Shown: positions 16,615 through 25,228 of the stretch, piece by piece
How the letters are laid out: each line of letters opens with the position of its first letter
Position numbering within the stretch: position 1 is the stretch's first letter
NCBI GenBank assembly: GCA_020402865.1
Contig: JADBYT010000007.1
Span: 62,001-126,000, forward strand
Source: Bacteroidota bacterium
GTDB taxonomy: Bacteria > Bacteroidota > Bacteroidia > Palsa-965
Direction: 5' to 3'
DNA: 64,000 nucleotides
Notes under the pieces: model-generated
Database searches by the model: none
What the model was told of the DNA's origin: nothing
The model's input: only the letters and a program-made list of their open reading frames with translations
Program-made: the position numbers and the translations under genes

Positions 16615-17082
16615 ATGAAACGCATTCTTTACATATTCTTTCTGCTGATTGCCGCGCAAACGCTGCCCGCACAAACAGCGGCTACCCAGTCGGGAGCCGA
16701 GCGGGTGCAGGCTTTACGGGTGGCTTTTATTACGCAAAAACTATCACTCACGCCCGCCGAGGCGCAGGTATTCTGGCCGGTGTATAACGAATATCAGGAC
16801 AAGCGCGATGCACTGCGTAAACAGGCTGCCGAAAACCGCCGCAAAATACGCGAGCAGGCCGATCAGCTCAGCAACGAAGAGCTTACACGACTGGCCGATG
16901 ACGAAATAAAATTCCGCGAAGAAGATGTAAAACTTCAGGCCGAACTTCATGCAAAACTGAAAACAATTTTACCGGCCAAAAAACTGGCACAACTTTATGT
17001 AGCCGAAGAAGATTTCAAAAAAGAACTGGTGCGGCTGTTAACTGAAGACAATTCGCCAAATCCCAAACAAGGCCAAAACTAA
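16615..17082 (+). CDS. Periplasmic LTXXQ/Spy-like protein (sensor of the ECF module)
   Basis: 155 residues with a signal peptide (RILYIFFLLIAAQTLPAQ). The mature part is a charged helical protein with LTPAEAQVFWPVYNEYQDKRDALRKQ and NEELTRLADDEIKFREEDVKLQAELHAKLKTILPAKK, the pattern of Spy/CpxP-type periplasmic sensors that in Bacteroidota often follow ECF sigma genes. It probably binds misfolded proteins or metals and signals to the anti-sigma protein. It lies 16 nt after the putative anti-sigma gene. The family is assigned by pattern only. Confidence 0.72.
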   Translation: MKRILYIFFLLIAAQTLPAQTAATQSGAERVQALRVAFITQKLSLTPAEAQVFWPVYNEYQDKRDALRKQAAENRRKIREQADQLSNEELTRLADDEIKFREEDVKLQAELHAKLKTILPAKKLAQLYVAEEDFKKELVRLLTEDNSPNPKQGQN

Positions 17083-17096
17083 ATCTACAGCACACA

Positions 17097-18311
17097 ATGA
17101 AACAGTTCTGTCTTCTTCTTTGTGCAGTATTCTGCTCGCTTTGGCTGAAAGCGGATACAGACACCACACAACAACACAAGCCACGCTCATTTGCTTCGCA
17201 GCGTGTAGTGCGGAATTATATTAAGCCCTCGCTTTCGTTCAGCGCATTCAGTACAAACGTAAAGCCATTGGTGCCCGTGCGGCGCTTCTCGCAAAGCATT
17301 AATGATACGCTCGACGATTTTCGTATTGGCGAGCAGCAGCTTGGTTTTATTACCCCGCTTTACACCCACACCCGCTTTGGCCGTAAAGACAGCAATCATG
17401 TAAACACGTTTCATTTGCTGTTTACCGCAGGTATAGTGCGCATAGCGCCCGAATTTTCAGGACTTCGGCACCAGCATGTATTTACACGAACCGGCGTAAG
17501 TCTGCGCATGTTATACACCTTCGGATCAAAGTTTGTGCTGTTTTACGATGCCTCTCCGTTTGTGGTAAGCGATCAGTACCGTGGCGACCGGATAAAACAG
17601 TATCGGTTCGCCACTACGGCTGTGTTCAACTGGATGGTGCATCCCAGCTTTAGTTTACGCGCAGGTTTTACGCGTACATACCGGCTTGGCAACAGCTTCG
17701 TACTGCCCACTTTTGGCCTGCGGCTGGGACGGCTTGATGGCAAGGTGTATTTTACAGCGCAATACCCGCGCTTTGCGCAGCTTGTATTTCAGCCCACTCC
17801 CAAGCTCAGCATCAGCGCCTATTCGCGGGCGCATGGTGGCTTGTATGCGGTGAGCAACAAAGACAGCGTGCTTTATTCGGGCGATGATGATGTGCTCCGG
17901 CTTGGACTGGTGGGGCTTGCCAATGGTTTGCGGGTGGATTACCGCACAGGAAATAATTTCAGCTTTTACGTTTCGGCCGGCTTTAACAGAAACAGGGTAT
18001 TGATGTTTTCGCAATCGTACAACGACTCGATTGGTGTGTTCAACCAGCTTCGTCCATATTACAACGGCCGCACCAGCGAAAATGCTTTTTTCCTGAATGC
18101 CGGTTTTACACTGCGATTCGGAAAAGCCAAAACATCAGCCGGCAACTACCTGATGTATGATGCCTTTGAACTCAACAACAGCACCGATGTGGCCGACGGC
18201 AGCAACATGCCCGGAAATGGTGATGTGCCTGCTCGAAGTACTTCACAGGAAGCCGCTAAAATACAATATCAGGATGTGCAGGATTTAATTTCTGACTCTG
18301 ATTTGTATTAG
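17097..18311 (+). CDS. Outer-membrane beta-barrel protein, function unknown
   Basis: 404 residues, signal peptide KQFCLLLCAVFCSLWLKA. The body alternates aromatic and polar residues in about 12-14 short strands typical of an outer-membrane barrel: RTGNNFSFYVSAGFNRNR, FSLRAGFTRTYRLGN, NAFFLNAGFTLRFGK. A low-complexity acidic tail follows. It lies 14 nt after the LTXXQ-like gene and is the last gene of the sigma-factor run, so it may be a structural target or member of that stress module. It resembles uncharacterised DUF6268-like barrels, but this is not certain. Confidence 0.7.
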   Translation: MKQFCLLLCAVFCSLWLKADTDTTQQHKPRSFASQRVVRNYIKPSLSFSAFSTNVKPLVPVRRFSQSINDTLDDFRIGEQQLGFITPLYTHTRFGRKDSNHVNTFHLLFTAGIVRIAPEFSGLRHQHVFTRTGVSLRMLYTFGSKFVLFYDASPFVVSDQYRGDRIKQYRFATTAVFNWMVHPSFSLRAGFTRTYRLGNSFVLPTFGLRLGRLDGKVYFTAQYPRFAQLVFQPTPKLSISAYSRAHGGLYAVSNKDSVLYSGDDDVLRLGLVGLANGLRVDYRTGNNFSFYVSAGFNRNRVLMFSQSYNDSIGVFNQLRPYYNGRTSENAFFLNAGFTLRFGKAKTSAGNYLMYDAFELNNSTDVADGSNMPGNGDVPARSTSQEAAKIQYQDVQDLISDSDLY

Positions 18312-18318
18312 CCGCCAG

Positions 18319-20046
18319 TTACTGTTTCAATACCCGCTCAACAGCTGTTTTGCCCTGTGCATCACTAACACGAAGCATGTAAACACCAGCGGGCAAATCA
18401 AGAGTGTATTGTGTTTGCGGCAATGCCGTAAGTTGTGCTGTATTTACTGTTCGTCCGCACATATCGGTAAATTCAAGTAGTACATTTCCCGAAAAACCGC
18501 TCAGATCAAGCATCAGCGTGCTGTAAAACGGATTGGGATATACCTTTATTCCTGAAAGCAATGTATTTCCCGGCGGAATTCCTACACCCGATTGATCATA
18601 GCGTGCTACAAACACATCGCTGTTTTGCCACGCCGAAGTAAGCACCAGATTATTCTGCGAATAATCAAAATCAGTTGATCCGGTGAACTGACCGGTTACA
18701 TACACCACACCAAGCTGGTTAATGTAAATATCCTCCGCAAAATCATCGTAAATCCCGCCAATGGAAAATGCCCAGTTGAACTGACCGGCTGTATCATTGC
18801 GCAGCACCAGAAAATCGGCTGCAACGGATGAGCCGTTTTGTATGTAATTGGCCACGGCTGCCGACGGATCGGCATCAAGCGTATCAAAGAAATTCAGGGC
18901 TAGATAAAGTGCGCCGTCGAGGCCCATCTCAATGGCCATTCCATCAACCGGAGCCGAATTGGCAAGCAGATAGCCCCAGGCAAAACTGCCGCTTTCGTTG
19001 AGTTTAACCACCATGCAGCCACCCGAAAGCAGACTGTCGTTGAGTGTATATACGCCGGAGCCGGGATCCACATCGGCGCTGCCAATAATTTTGCCGGTGA
19101 GATATACATTGCCCCAGGCATCAGCGGCCACATCGTTTACATAGTCTTTTTCCGGTCCGCCAAGCGCAGCGGCCCAGTTAAATGCGCCGTTTGAAGCAAG
19201 CTGCAGCACAAAACCATCAATGCGGCCAGCACTGGTTTGATAATATGTACCTGCGCCCGGATCAAAATCCACACTGTCTTCAAACTGTCCGGCAGCCACA
19301 ATCTGTCCCTGCGCATCGCTGCGCACCGCATTTACCTGATCGAATCCGCTGCCGCCAAAGGTTTTGGCCCACACAAAATTACCCATGCTGTTAAGCACTA
19401 CCACAAACGCATCGCTGCTGCCAGCAGCCGTGAGCGCATTTACCGCCGGGCCCGGATCAAAATCAACCGTATTCTCAAACGAACCGGCAATTACAGACTG
19501 TCCGTTGCTTCCGGGGCACACACTCATTGCACTTTCCAATGCCGGACCGCTGAGTGCCTTTGCCCAGTTTAACTGTCCTTGCGGCGAAAAACTGGCTACA
19601 AACACATCAGAAACCCATGTAGGCGAAGAGCCCAGCATAACCGTTGCTGCTCCCGGATCCATATCAATTACTCCTGTAAAAAATCCGGTTACAATAATAT
19701 TCCCTGCTGCATCTATGCACATCCCGTTCACTTCATCGCCGCCAGAACCACCAATTTGCAAAGCCCACACAAAATTACCCGCAGCATCCAGTTTCTGCAC
19801 ATACCCATCAGTTCCTCCCTGTGAGGCAAGGTTGTAAATGTTGTTTCCCGAACCCGGTGCCGGATTGAAATCAACCGTACTCTCAAACTTTCCGCATGAG
19901 TACACATTTCCCTGTGCATCGGCAGTTACCACAGCAGCGCGCTCAAAATCGCCGGAGCCATTTTGCTTTGCCCAGCTTACAACGGGTTGTTGCGCAAATA
20001 AGGGTTGAATTAGTAATGCGAAACAACTAAAGAAACAGAATTTCAT
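18319..20046 (-). CDS. Secreted beta-propeller (SBBP repeat) protein with T9SS type A sorting domain
   Basis: 575 residues, signal peptide MKFCFFSCFALLIQPLFAQ. About eight repeats of roughly 50 residues, each with DAQGNVY.CG.FE.TVDF-P-type and GxxDGFVxxL-type strands, form a beta-propeller (SBBP repeats). The last ~75 residues (GIKVYPNPFYSTLMLDLSG and ending TAVERVLKQ) are a T9SS C-terminal sorting domain, so the protein should be exported across the outer membrane and attached to the surface or released. Ligand unknown. It is convergent with the sigma-factor module. Confidence 0.88.
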   Translation of the reverse strand: MKFCFFSCFALLIQPLFAQQPVVSWAKQNGSGDFERAAVVTADAQGNVYSCGKFESTVDFNPAPGSGNNIYNLASQGGTDGYVQKLDAAGNFVWALQIGGSGGDEVNGMCIDAAGNIIVTGFFTGVIDMDPGAATVMLGSSPTWVSDVFVASFSPQGQLNWAKALSGPALESAMSVCPGSNGQSVIAGSFENTVDFDPGPAVNALTAAGSSDAFVVVLNSMGNFVWAKTFGGSGFDQVNAVRSDAQGQIVAAGQFEDSVDFDPGAGTYYQTSAGRIDGFVLQLASNGAFNWAAALGGPEKDYVNDVAADAWGNVYLTGKIIGSADVDPGSGVYTLNDSLLSGGCMVVKLNESGSFAWGYLLANSAPVDGMAIEMGLDGALYLALNFFDTLDADPSAAVANYIQNGSSVAADFLVLRNDTAGQFNWAFSIGGIYDDFAEDIYINQLGVVYVTGQFTGSTDFDYSQNNLVLTSAWQNSDVFVARYDQSGVGIPPGNTLLSGIKVYPNPFYSTLMLDLSGFSGNVLLEFTDMCGRTVNTAQLTALPQTQYTLDLPAGVYMLRVSDAQGKTAVERVLKQ

Positions 20047-20205
20047 ACGTCTGATTGTATTTTTGAATAAAATTGGTCATAGTTCTTTATTTCAGCAAAG
20101 ATGTGATCGCACTTTATTTGCTTTCCATTTATTCAATATCACCTGCTATTTTTCTTCAAAAACATCATTTACAACCTCTTATGAATATATATATGAATGA
20201 AATAT

Positions 20206-20396
20206 TAGCTTCCTGATTAGAACTCATCTCAAAATTGTTTTTCGAGATTTTTCCAAGTATTTTTTGATATGGCGAATATCATTTCGCAGCGCATAGCTAG
20301 ATGCTCTGGGCAAGAAAGGATGTGAAGCCAGATCAAAAAATACGCAGTGAAAAAGCCGGAAGGATAATTTTGAGATGAGTTCTAATTAGTTTCCTG
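20206..20396. mobile_element. 171-bp MITE-like element with 21-bp terminal inverted repeats and 10-bp direct repeats
   Basis: Perfect 21-bp inverted repeats at 20216-20236 and 20366-20386 (outer part ATTAGAACTCATCTCAAAA and its complement) bound 171 bp with no coding frame. Directly outside them lie a 10-bp direct repeat TAGCTTCCTG (20206-20215) and TAGTTTCCTG (20387-20396), 9 of 10 matching, which looks like a target-site duplication. This is the structure of a non-autonomous insertion element; the IR sequence and 10-bp duplication suggest an IS4-like parent, which is not in the window. The rest of the 20047-20504 gap holds nothing else recognisable apart from a weak TAACTTTA box before gluQ. 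Confidence 0.75.
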
Positions 20397-20504
20397 CAAA
20401 AAGCTGAACATACATGCCCAAAAACAGCAGCAGTAAATCGGCACATTTACATGCAACAAATCTGGGTTATACATAACCGGTTTGCTGTTAACTTTACCAC
20501 ATCA

Positions 20505-21251
20505 ATGCCCACACGCACACGCATAGCACCTACACCAAGCGGCTTTTTACACAGCGGCAACGAATATTCGTTTACGCTCACTGCTGCGTGGGCAAAAGAG
20601 CTGGGCGCCGAAATTTTGCTGCGCATTGATGATCTCGACGATGTGCGTAAGCGGCCGGAATATGTGGCCGATATTTTCCACACGTTGCATCGCCTTCAGA
20701 TAAGCTGGCAGCTGGGCCCGCAAACGCCCGATGAATTTGAAAAGCATTGGTCGCAGCGTTTGCGCACCGCGTACTACAACAATGCGCTTGACGCGTTGAG
20801 CAGCATCCCCGGCCTGATTTATGCCTGCACCTGCTCGCGGCGTACACTCAGCTGCAACGGAGGCGAATGCAGCTGCCACCAGCAAAATATGCCGCTTTCC
20901 ACGCCCGATGCAGCCTGGCGTGTAAATGTGCCGCCGCACACCATTATCCGCTTCAACGATGAGAAACGCGGTGCGGTGGAAATTGACCTGCACGCCGCAG
21001 CCGGAAACTTTGTGGTGCGCCGCCGCGATGGCATTGCAGCCTACCAGATTGCCTCGCTGGTTGATGATACACTTTTTGAGATCACGCACATTGTGCGCGG
21101 AGAAGATTTACTGCCTTCCACAGCCGCACAGCTTTTTTTGGCCCAACATTTAGGCTACGAAAGTTTTCTGCAAACCCGCTTTCTGCATCACGATCTGATT
21201 ACAGACGAACAGGGAAATAAATTGTCGAAATCAAATCAGCACCACCTTTAA
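20505..21251 (+). CDS. gluQ: Glutamyl-Q tRNA(Asp) synthetase (truncated GluRS paralogue)
   Basis: Charges glutamate onto the queuosine base of tRNA-Asp. 248 residues, only the class I catalytic half with no anticodon-binding domain. RIAPTPSGFLHSGN is the HIGH-type motif, IDDLDDVR follows, a cysteine cluster CTCSRRTLSCNGGECSCH could hold zinc, and KLSKS near the C-terminus is the KMSKS motif. It ends soon after KLSKS (NQHHL), shorter than E. coli GluQ. The ATG at 20505 gives the expected start. It is convergent with the radical SAM gene, whose stop lies 2 nt away. Confidence 0.88.
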   Translation: MPTRTRIAPTPSGFLHSGNEYSFTLTAAWAKELGAEILLRIDDLDDVRKRPEYVADIFHTLHRLQISWQLGPQTPDEFEKHWSQRLRTAYYNNALDALSSIPGLIYACTCSRRTLSCNGGECSCHQQNMPLSTPDAAWRVNVPPHTIIRFNDEKRGAVEIDLHAAAGNFVVRRRDGIAAYQIASLVDDTLFEITHIVRGEDLLPSTAAQLFLAQHLGYESFLQTRFLHHDLITDEQGNKLSKSNQHHL

Positions 21252-21253
21252 CG

Positions 21254-22666
21254 TTACGACATTTTGGGCGTGGCCACGAGCCATTCTTTAAGCACACGTT
21301 CTACCGGAAAACGATAATTGCTGCGTTCGAGCCGCCACCGGGCAATACGCTGCACTACGCCCGGCACACGTCTGTGCCAGCCAATGTGCTGATAGAATTT
21401 GAAGTTTTCAATTTCACGGATTTTTTCCGCACTTATCCACTCACTCTTTCCCGAATCTACATAATCGAAATTGCTCCATGCTTCGAGGCTGTCTGAAAAT
21501 GTGTAGCCCTTGCTGCGCAGCTCATCGGCAATTGGATTTCCGGGATAGGGTTTGAAGTAGAAAATTCCCATGTGAAATTTCGGACTCATTTTTTTGAGGC
21601 GTTTCACCATGTCGAGCGTGGCCGAAATACTTTCTTCACTCTCGCCGGGAAAACCCACAATGATGCTGAAATTGATGGCAATATCGTATTTGATACATTT
21701 TTCGGCCGCTTCAAATACATGCTCAATTTTGATGTCTTTTTTCATCCAGTTGAGCATATCCTGCGTGCCGGCTTCCATGCCGATCATTACTTTTTCGAGT
21801 CCCGATTGCTTGCAAAGTTTCCAGACCTCATCATCAAGCCGCACGCCCTGATCGGCACGCATGGTGCCAAACCAGCTTACCGGAAGTTTGCGGGCAATAA
21901 ACTCTTCGGCTACTGCTTTTACACGTTTGGTGTTGGTGAAAAATGTTTCGTCCTGAAAATGGATATGCTCAAACTGATACTGTTTCCACAAGGCCTCAAT
22001 TTCATCGCCCATTCGTTTGGGATCGAAACCATACCAGCCGCGTTTGTACATAAACGGATCAGCACAAAACGTGCAGCGGAAACGGCATCCCTGCGAGGAG
22101 ATATAATCGAGTTGTTTGCGGCCGCTTAGTTTCATGTAAGCAGGCACATCAATGAGGTTGTAATTGAATGCGGGAAAGGTGTTGATGTCCTGCATAGGCT
22201 GCGCCTCATTATGAATGATGCGGCCATCAGACAATTTATAGCTTACGCCCTTAATGCCTTCGGGCGTTTTGTCTGAAGCGTAGGCATCAACCAGCGCAGC
22301 AAACGGTATTTCACCCTGCCCGATAACCACAGCATCCACGCAGGAAGCATTCAGCGTCTGATCAGGAAAAAGCGAAGGATGCCAGCCGCCCCACACTACC
22401 GGTATTTGCGGAAAAGCCTTTTTTACGGCCTGCGAATACTTCAGCGCATCTTTAATGGGACGACCGGTAAGCACTGTAGTGGCAAAGCAAACGCCATTGC
22501 GGCCAAGGGCTTCGGCTATTTTCGGAAACGGGTCTTTTTCCAGCCGGCCATCAATAATTACCACCTCGTACTTCTTTGCATCGAGGTACGAGCCAATGGC
22601 CAGCAAGGCAAGCGGCATGGTGTAATACACCGCATCGGGATTATATAGCACAACCGTTTTCTTCAT
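21254..22666 (-). CDS. B12-binding domain radical SAM protein
   Basis: 470 residues. The N-terminal cobalamin-binding-like domain (about 1-150) includes LLAIGSYLDAKKYEVVIIDG and VVWGGWHPSLFPDQTL. The radical SAM core has Cys194-x3-Cys198-x2-Cys201 in SSQGCRFRCTFCADPF, followed by VGFPGESEESISATLDM. The C-terminal ~100 residues are basic and aromatic. It belongs to the class with AdoMet methyltransferases and rearrangement enzymes such as the BchE-like or hopanoid/lipid groups, but the substrate cannot be named. The ATG at 22666 was preferred over 22672 because MKKTVVLYNPD is a normal start. Confidence 0.88.
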   Translation of the reverse strand: MKKTVVLYNPDAVYYTMPLALLAIGSYLDAKKYEVVIIDGRLEKDPFPKIAEALGRNGVCFATTVLTGRPIKDALKYSQAVKKAFPQIPVVWGGWHPSLFPDQTLNASCVDAVVIGQGEIPFAALVDAYASDKTPEGIKGVSYKLSDGRIIHNEAQPMQDINTFPAFNYNLIDVPAYMKLSGRKQLDYISSQGCRFRCTFCADPFMYKRGWYGFDPKRMGDEIEALWKQYQFEHIHFQDETFFTNTKRVKAVAEEFIARKLPVSWFGTMRADQGVRLDDEVWKLCKQSGLEKVMIGMEAGTQDMLNWMKKDIKIEHVFEAAEKCIKYDIAINFSIIVGFPGESEESISATLDMVKRLKKMSPKFHMGIFYFKPYPGNPIADELRSKGYTFSDSLEAWSNFDYVDSGKSEWISAEKIREIENFKFYQHIGWHRRVPGVVQRIARWRLERSNYRFPVERVLKEWLVATPKMS

Positions 22667-22709
22667 GCACAAGAGGGTTGTGCAAGATACGGAAGTTGTG
22701 CCGAATGTG

Positions 22710-22717
22710 TAAGTTTG
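22710..22717 (+). promoter_or_regulatory. -7 box TAAGTTTG of rsmE
   Basis: Matches TAnnTTTG, 5 nt before the ATG at 22723, so a leaderless mRNA is expected. Confidence 0.45.
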
Positions 22718-22722
22718 CAGCG

Positions 22723-23430
22723 ATGAATCAGTTTTATTTTCCCGACCTGAGTGGGCCTCAGCTTCAGCTTAGCGAAGAAGAATCGAAACATGCCGTGCGT
22801 GTGCTTCGTTTGCAGGCGGGCGATGAAGTGGAACTGGCCGATGGTCGGGGTACAAAAGCCCGCGCCGTGGTGGCTGATAATCATCCTAAACGCTGTGTGC
22901 TGGATGTGGTGAGCCACACACAACATGACACAGGCCGCAATTTCACCCTGCATCTGGCAGTTGCCCCCACCAAAAACAGCGACCGCATTGAGTGGCTGGT
23001 GGAAAAAGCCACCGAACTGGGCATTGATGCCATCACCCTGCTCGACTGCGAACATTCTGAACGCAGCAGCTTCCGCACCGAAAGGCTGGAAAAAATTGCC
23101 GTGGCCGCCATGAAACAATCGCAGCAGGCGTGGATGCCCGTAATCAGCGGCCCTGTTCGCTTTGCTGAGTTTATCGGGCAAATTGCAGGAGGCACATCCT
23201 GTTTCATTGCCCATTGCGTAAGTGAAAACGAACGCACTCCGCTACACAAAGCCGCTAAGGCAGGCGGCAATGTGGTTATACTCATCGGCCCGGAAGGCGA
23301 TTTTTCGGCAGCCGAAATTGAAGCTGCTCTACAACGCGGTGCCAAACCCGTGAGCCTCGGCAATACCCGGCTTCGCACCGAAACGGCTGCATTTGCGGCT
23401 TGTGCAGCGGTGCATTTTGTGAATAGTTAA
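22723..23430 (+). CDS. rsmE: 16S rRNA (uracil1498-N3)-methyltransferase
   Basis: A SPOUT-class methyltransferase for m3U1498 of 16S rRNA. 235 residues. The N-terminal PUA-like part has FYFPDLSG and SEEESKHAVRVLRLQAGDEVELADGRG. The knotted domain has AVAPTKNSDRIEWLVEKATELGIDAIT, the tip IGPEGDFSAAEIEAA and the C-terminal RLRTETAAFAACA, all family signatures. The ATG at 22723 gives the typical MNQFYFPDL start. It stands alone, divergent from the radical SAM gene. Confidence 0.93.
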   Translation: MNQFYFPDLSGPQLQLSEEESKHAVRVLRLQAGDEVELADGRGTKARAVVADNHPKRCVLDVVSHTQHDTGRNFTLHLAVAPTKNSDRIEWLVEKATELGIDAITLLDCEHSERSSFRTERLEKIAVAAMKQSQQAWMPVISGPVRFAEFIGQIAGGTSCFIAHCVSENERTPLHKAAKAGGNVVILIGPEGDFSAAEIEAALQRGAKPVSLGNTRLRTETAAFAACAAVHFVNS

Positions 23431-23439
23431 TCCCAAAAT

Positions 23440-25191
23440 ATGATTACCAGATTTTTACTTTGCCTGCTGCTGATTACATCAAGTACGGCAACACTCTCCG
23501 CCCAAAAAGATCCCGAAAAGAAAAAACGCGGAACAGTTACGGTTTACTATCCAAACTCCAAACAAGTTTGGTACACCGGTCAAAACAAGAATTTCGTGAA
23601 AGAAGGAACTTGGATATATTATTCAACCCAAGGTAAAAGAACGCGTATTGATAACTACAAAGCCGGTGTGCTGGACGGTGAGCGAAAAGTTTTCATGGAT
23701 ATCGTAATGATTTCTAAAGAACATTACAGCAACGGAAAACCCGACGGAACGCAACACTATTTCTACAAATCGGGGAAGCTGAAAAGCATGGTGTTTTTCA
23801 CTGCCGGAAATCCCGACAGCGCCCACTTTTTTAACGAGGGTAATTTTATGTACAGCAGAGCTGAAATTTATGCTGACAAACAAGTGATTGCTGTTCGTGG
23901 TTATAATTATCTCGGACAACTGCAAACAACGGAATACTACGATAGAGGAAAGAAAACCGGTGTCTGGAAATTCTATTCCGACCGCTCAAACGATACTACT
24001 TTAAAATCGTTCATCACATACAAAGACGGAAAGAAAAACGGTTTCTGCAGCGAGTCGGGTTACAACGAAAAACTCGAAGCCTGGTACGAGAACGATACAT
24101 TACATGGCCCTTACAAATATTATATTCATGGAAATCTGAAAGCGGAAGGCACATTTAAAAAAGGCAAACTGCATGGACTTAACAAAACCTATTTATTTGG
24201 TCAATCGATTGAAGAAATAAATTATGTGAACGGAACTGAAACCGGTGTTTCCAAAGTCTATTCCGAAATCGACGGCCACATTTACAGTAAAAGATACTTT
24301 TCTGCAAAGACAGATAAACGCGGGGCTGCATTAGTTGATTCGGCTTTTTCATACAACCGACAAGGAATTAAAACTCGTGAAGATATTTGGCTGCGGCAAG
24401 TCAATACAGCTAATCCCGAAGCCGAATATCATGTGTATCGTGAATGGTTTGACAATGGTAAATTGAAGCAAACCGCTCGCTACTCGGCCGACTGGAATCA
24501 GTATATCGTGAACGATTATTATGAGAACGGAAAACAGAAATCGGTACTGATTTATGCAAACGGTCTGCTAAACGGGAAAGCATTGTTCTGGCATGAAAAT
24601 GGTCAAAAAGCCATGGAGTTTACAGCCGTAAATAACGAAGTTAGTTTAATACCCAAAGTGTGGCTGAAGAACGGAAAGCCCGCAACGAATGGGCAAAAGG
24701 AATACATTGAAATTGTAAATCAGTTTAAACCTGAGGATGTTTGGTTTCATGCACTTGAACAAGAACCCGAGATACTCGAAACAAGAGCCGGAGATGACTA
24801 TGCCCAAGAAGAAGTTTATGAGGTTGCAGAAGCTCCTCGTGAACCGGCTCCGCGCATAAACAACGATATAAACCCTTACTACAAGGCTGCCGATTGTTTC
24901 CCCGGCGGCGATTCGGCCATACAGGCTTATATTCGTCAGCAACTTGTTTATCCCATTGCAGACGAAGTGTTCAGAAACTTTGGAGCTGTTGATGTTACAA
25001 TTGTACTGGATGAAAACAGCAAAATCACAAAATGCAACGTGAGCAATGATTTTTCACCACTGAAATCGTTTATGCTGCGCGAAGAAGCGATGCGAGTGGT
25101 AAACAGTATGCCCTGGAAAGTTCCTGTAAAAGACGGAAAACCGGTAAGTGTGGCTATTACCGTGATGGTGAATTTTGAGCTGCCGGATTGA
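23440..25191 (+). CDS. Secreted MORN-repeat (YwqK-like) protein with TonB-like C-terminal domain, copy 1
   Basis: 583 residues, signal peptide LLCLLLITSSTATLSAQ. Many repeats of the MORN-variant kind (KNGFCSE, NDTLHGPYKYYIHG, HENGQKAMEF) run from about 40 to 410. An acidic/proline linker precedes a C-terminal ~100-residue domain (KAADCFPGGDSAIQAYIRQ and VDVTIVLDENSKIT) resembling a TonB C-terminal domain. The next gene is a paralogue. Lower GC than its neighbours. Role unknown. Confidence 0.78.
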   Translation: MITRFLLCLLLITSSTATLSAQKDPEKKKRGTVTVYYPNSKQVWYTGQNKNFVKEGTWIYYSTQGKRTRIDNYKAGVLDGERKVFMDIVMISKEHYSNGKPDGTQHYFYKSGKLKSMVFFTAGNPDSAHFFNEGNFMYSRAEIYADKQVIAVRGYNYLGQLQTTEYYDRGKKTGVWKFYSDRSNDTTLKSFITYKDGKKNGFCSESGYNEKLEAWYENDTLHGPYKYYIHGNLKAEGTFKKGKLHGLNKTYLFGQSIEEINYVNGTETGVSKVYSEIDGHIYSKRYFSAKTDKRGAALVDSAFSYNRQGIKTREDIWLRQVNTANPEAEYHVYREWFDNGKLKQTARYSADWNQYIVNDYYENGKQKSVLIYANGLLNGKALFWHENGQKAMEFTAVNNEVSLIPKVWLKNGKPATNGQKEYIEIVNQFKPEDVWFHALEQEPEILETRAGDDYAQEEVYEVAEAPREPAPRINNDINPYYKAADCFPGGDSAIQAYIRQQLVYPIADEVFRNFGAVDVTIVLDENSKITKCNVSNDFSPLKSFMLREEAMRVVNSMPWKVPVKDGKPVSVAITVMVNFELPD

Positions 25192-25228
25192 ATTGCCTTG
25201 TCGTAATCCCAACCATACAACACCTGCT

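Noticed and set aside
20216-20386. Possibility that the 171-bp inverted-repeat region is a riboswitch or a bidirectional terminator
   Set aside because: The arms are 129 bp apart, without a T-tract, and flanking direct repeats fit insertion better.
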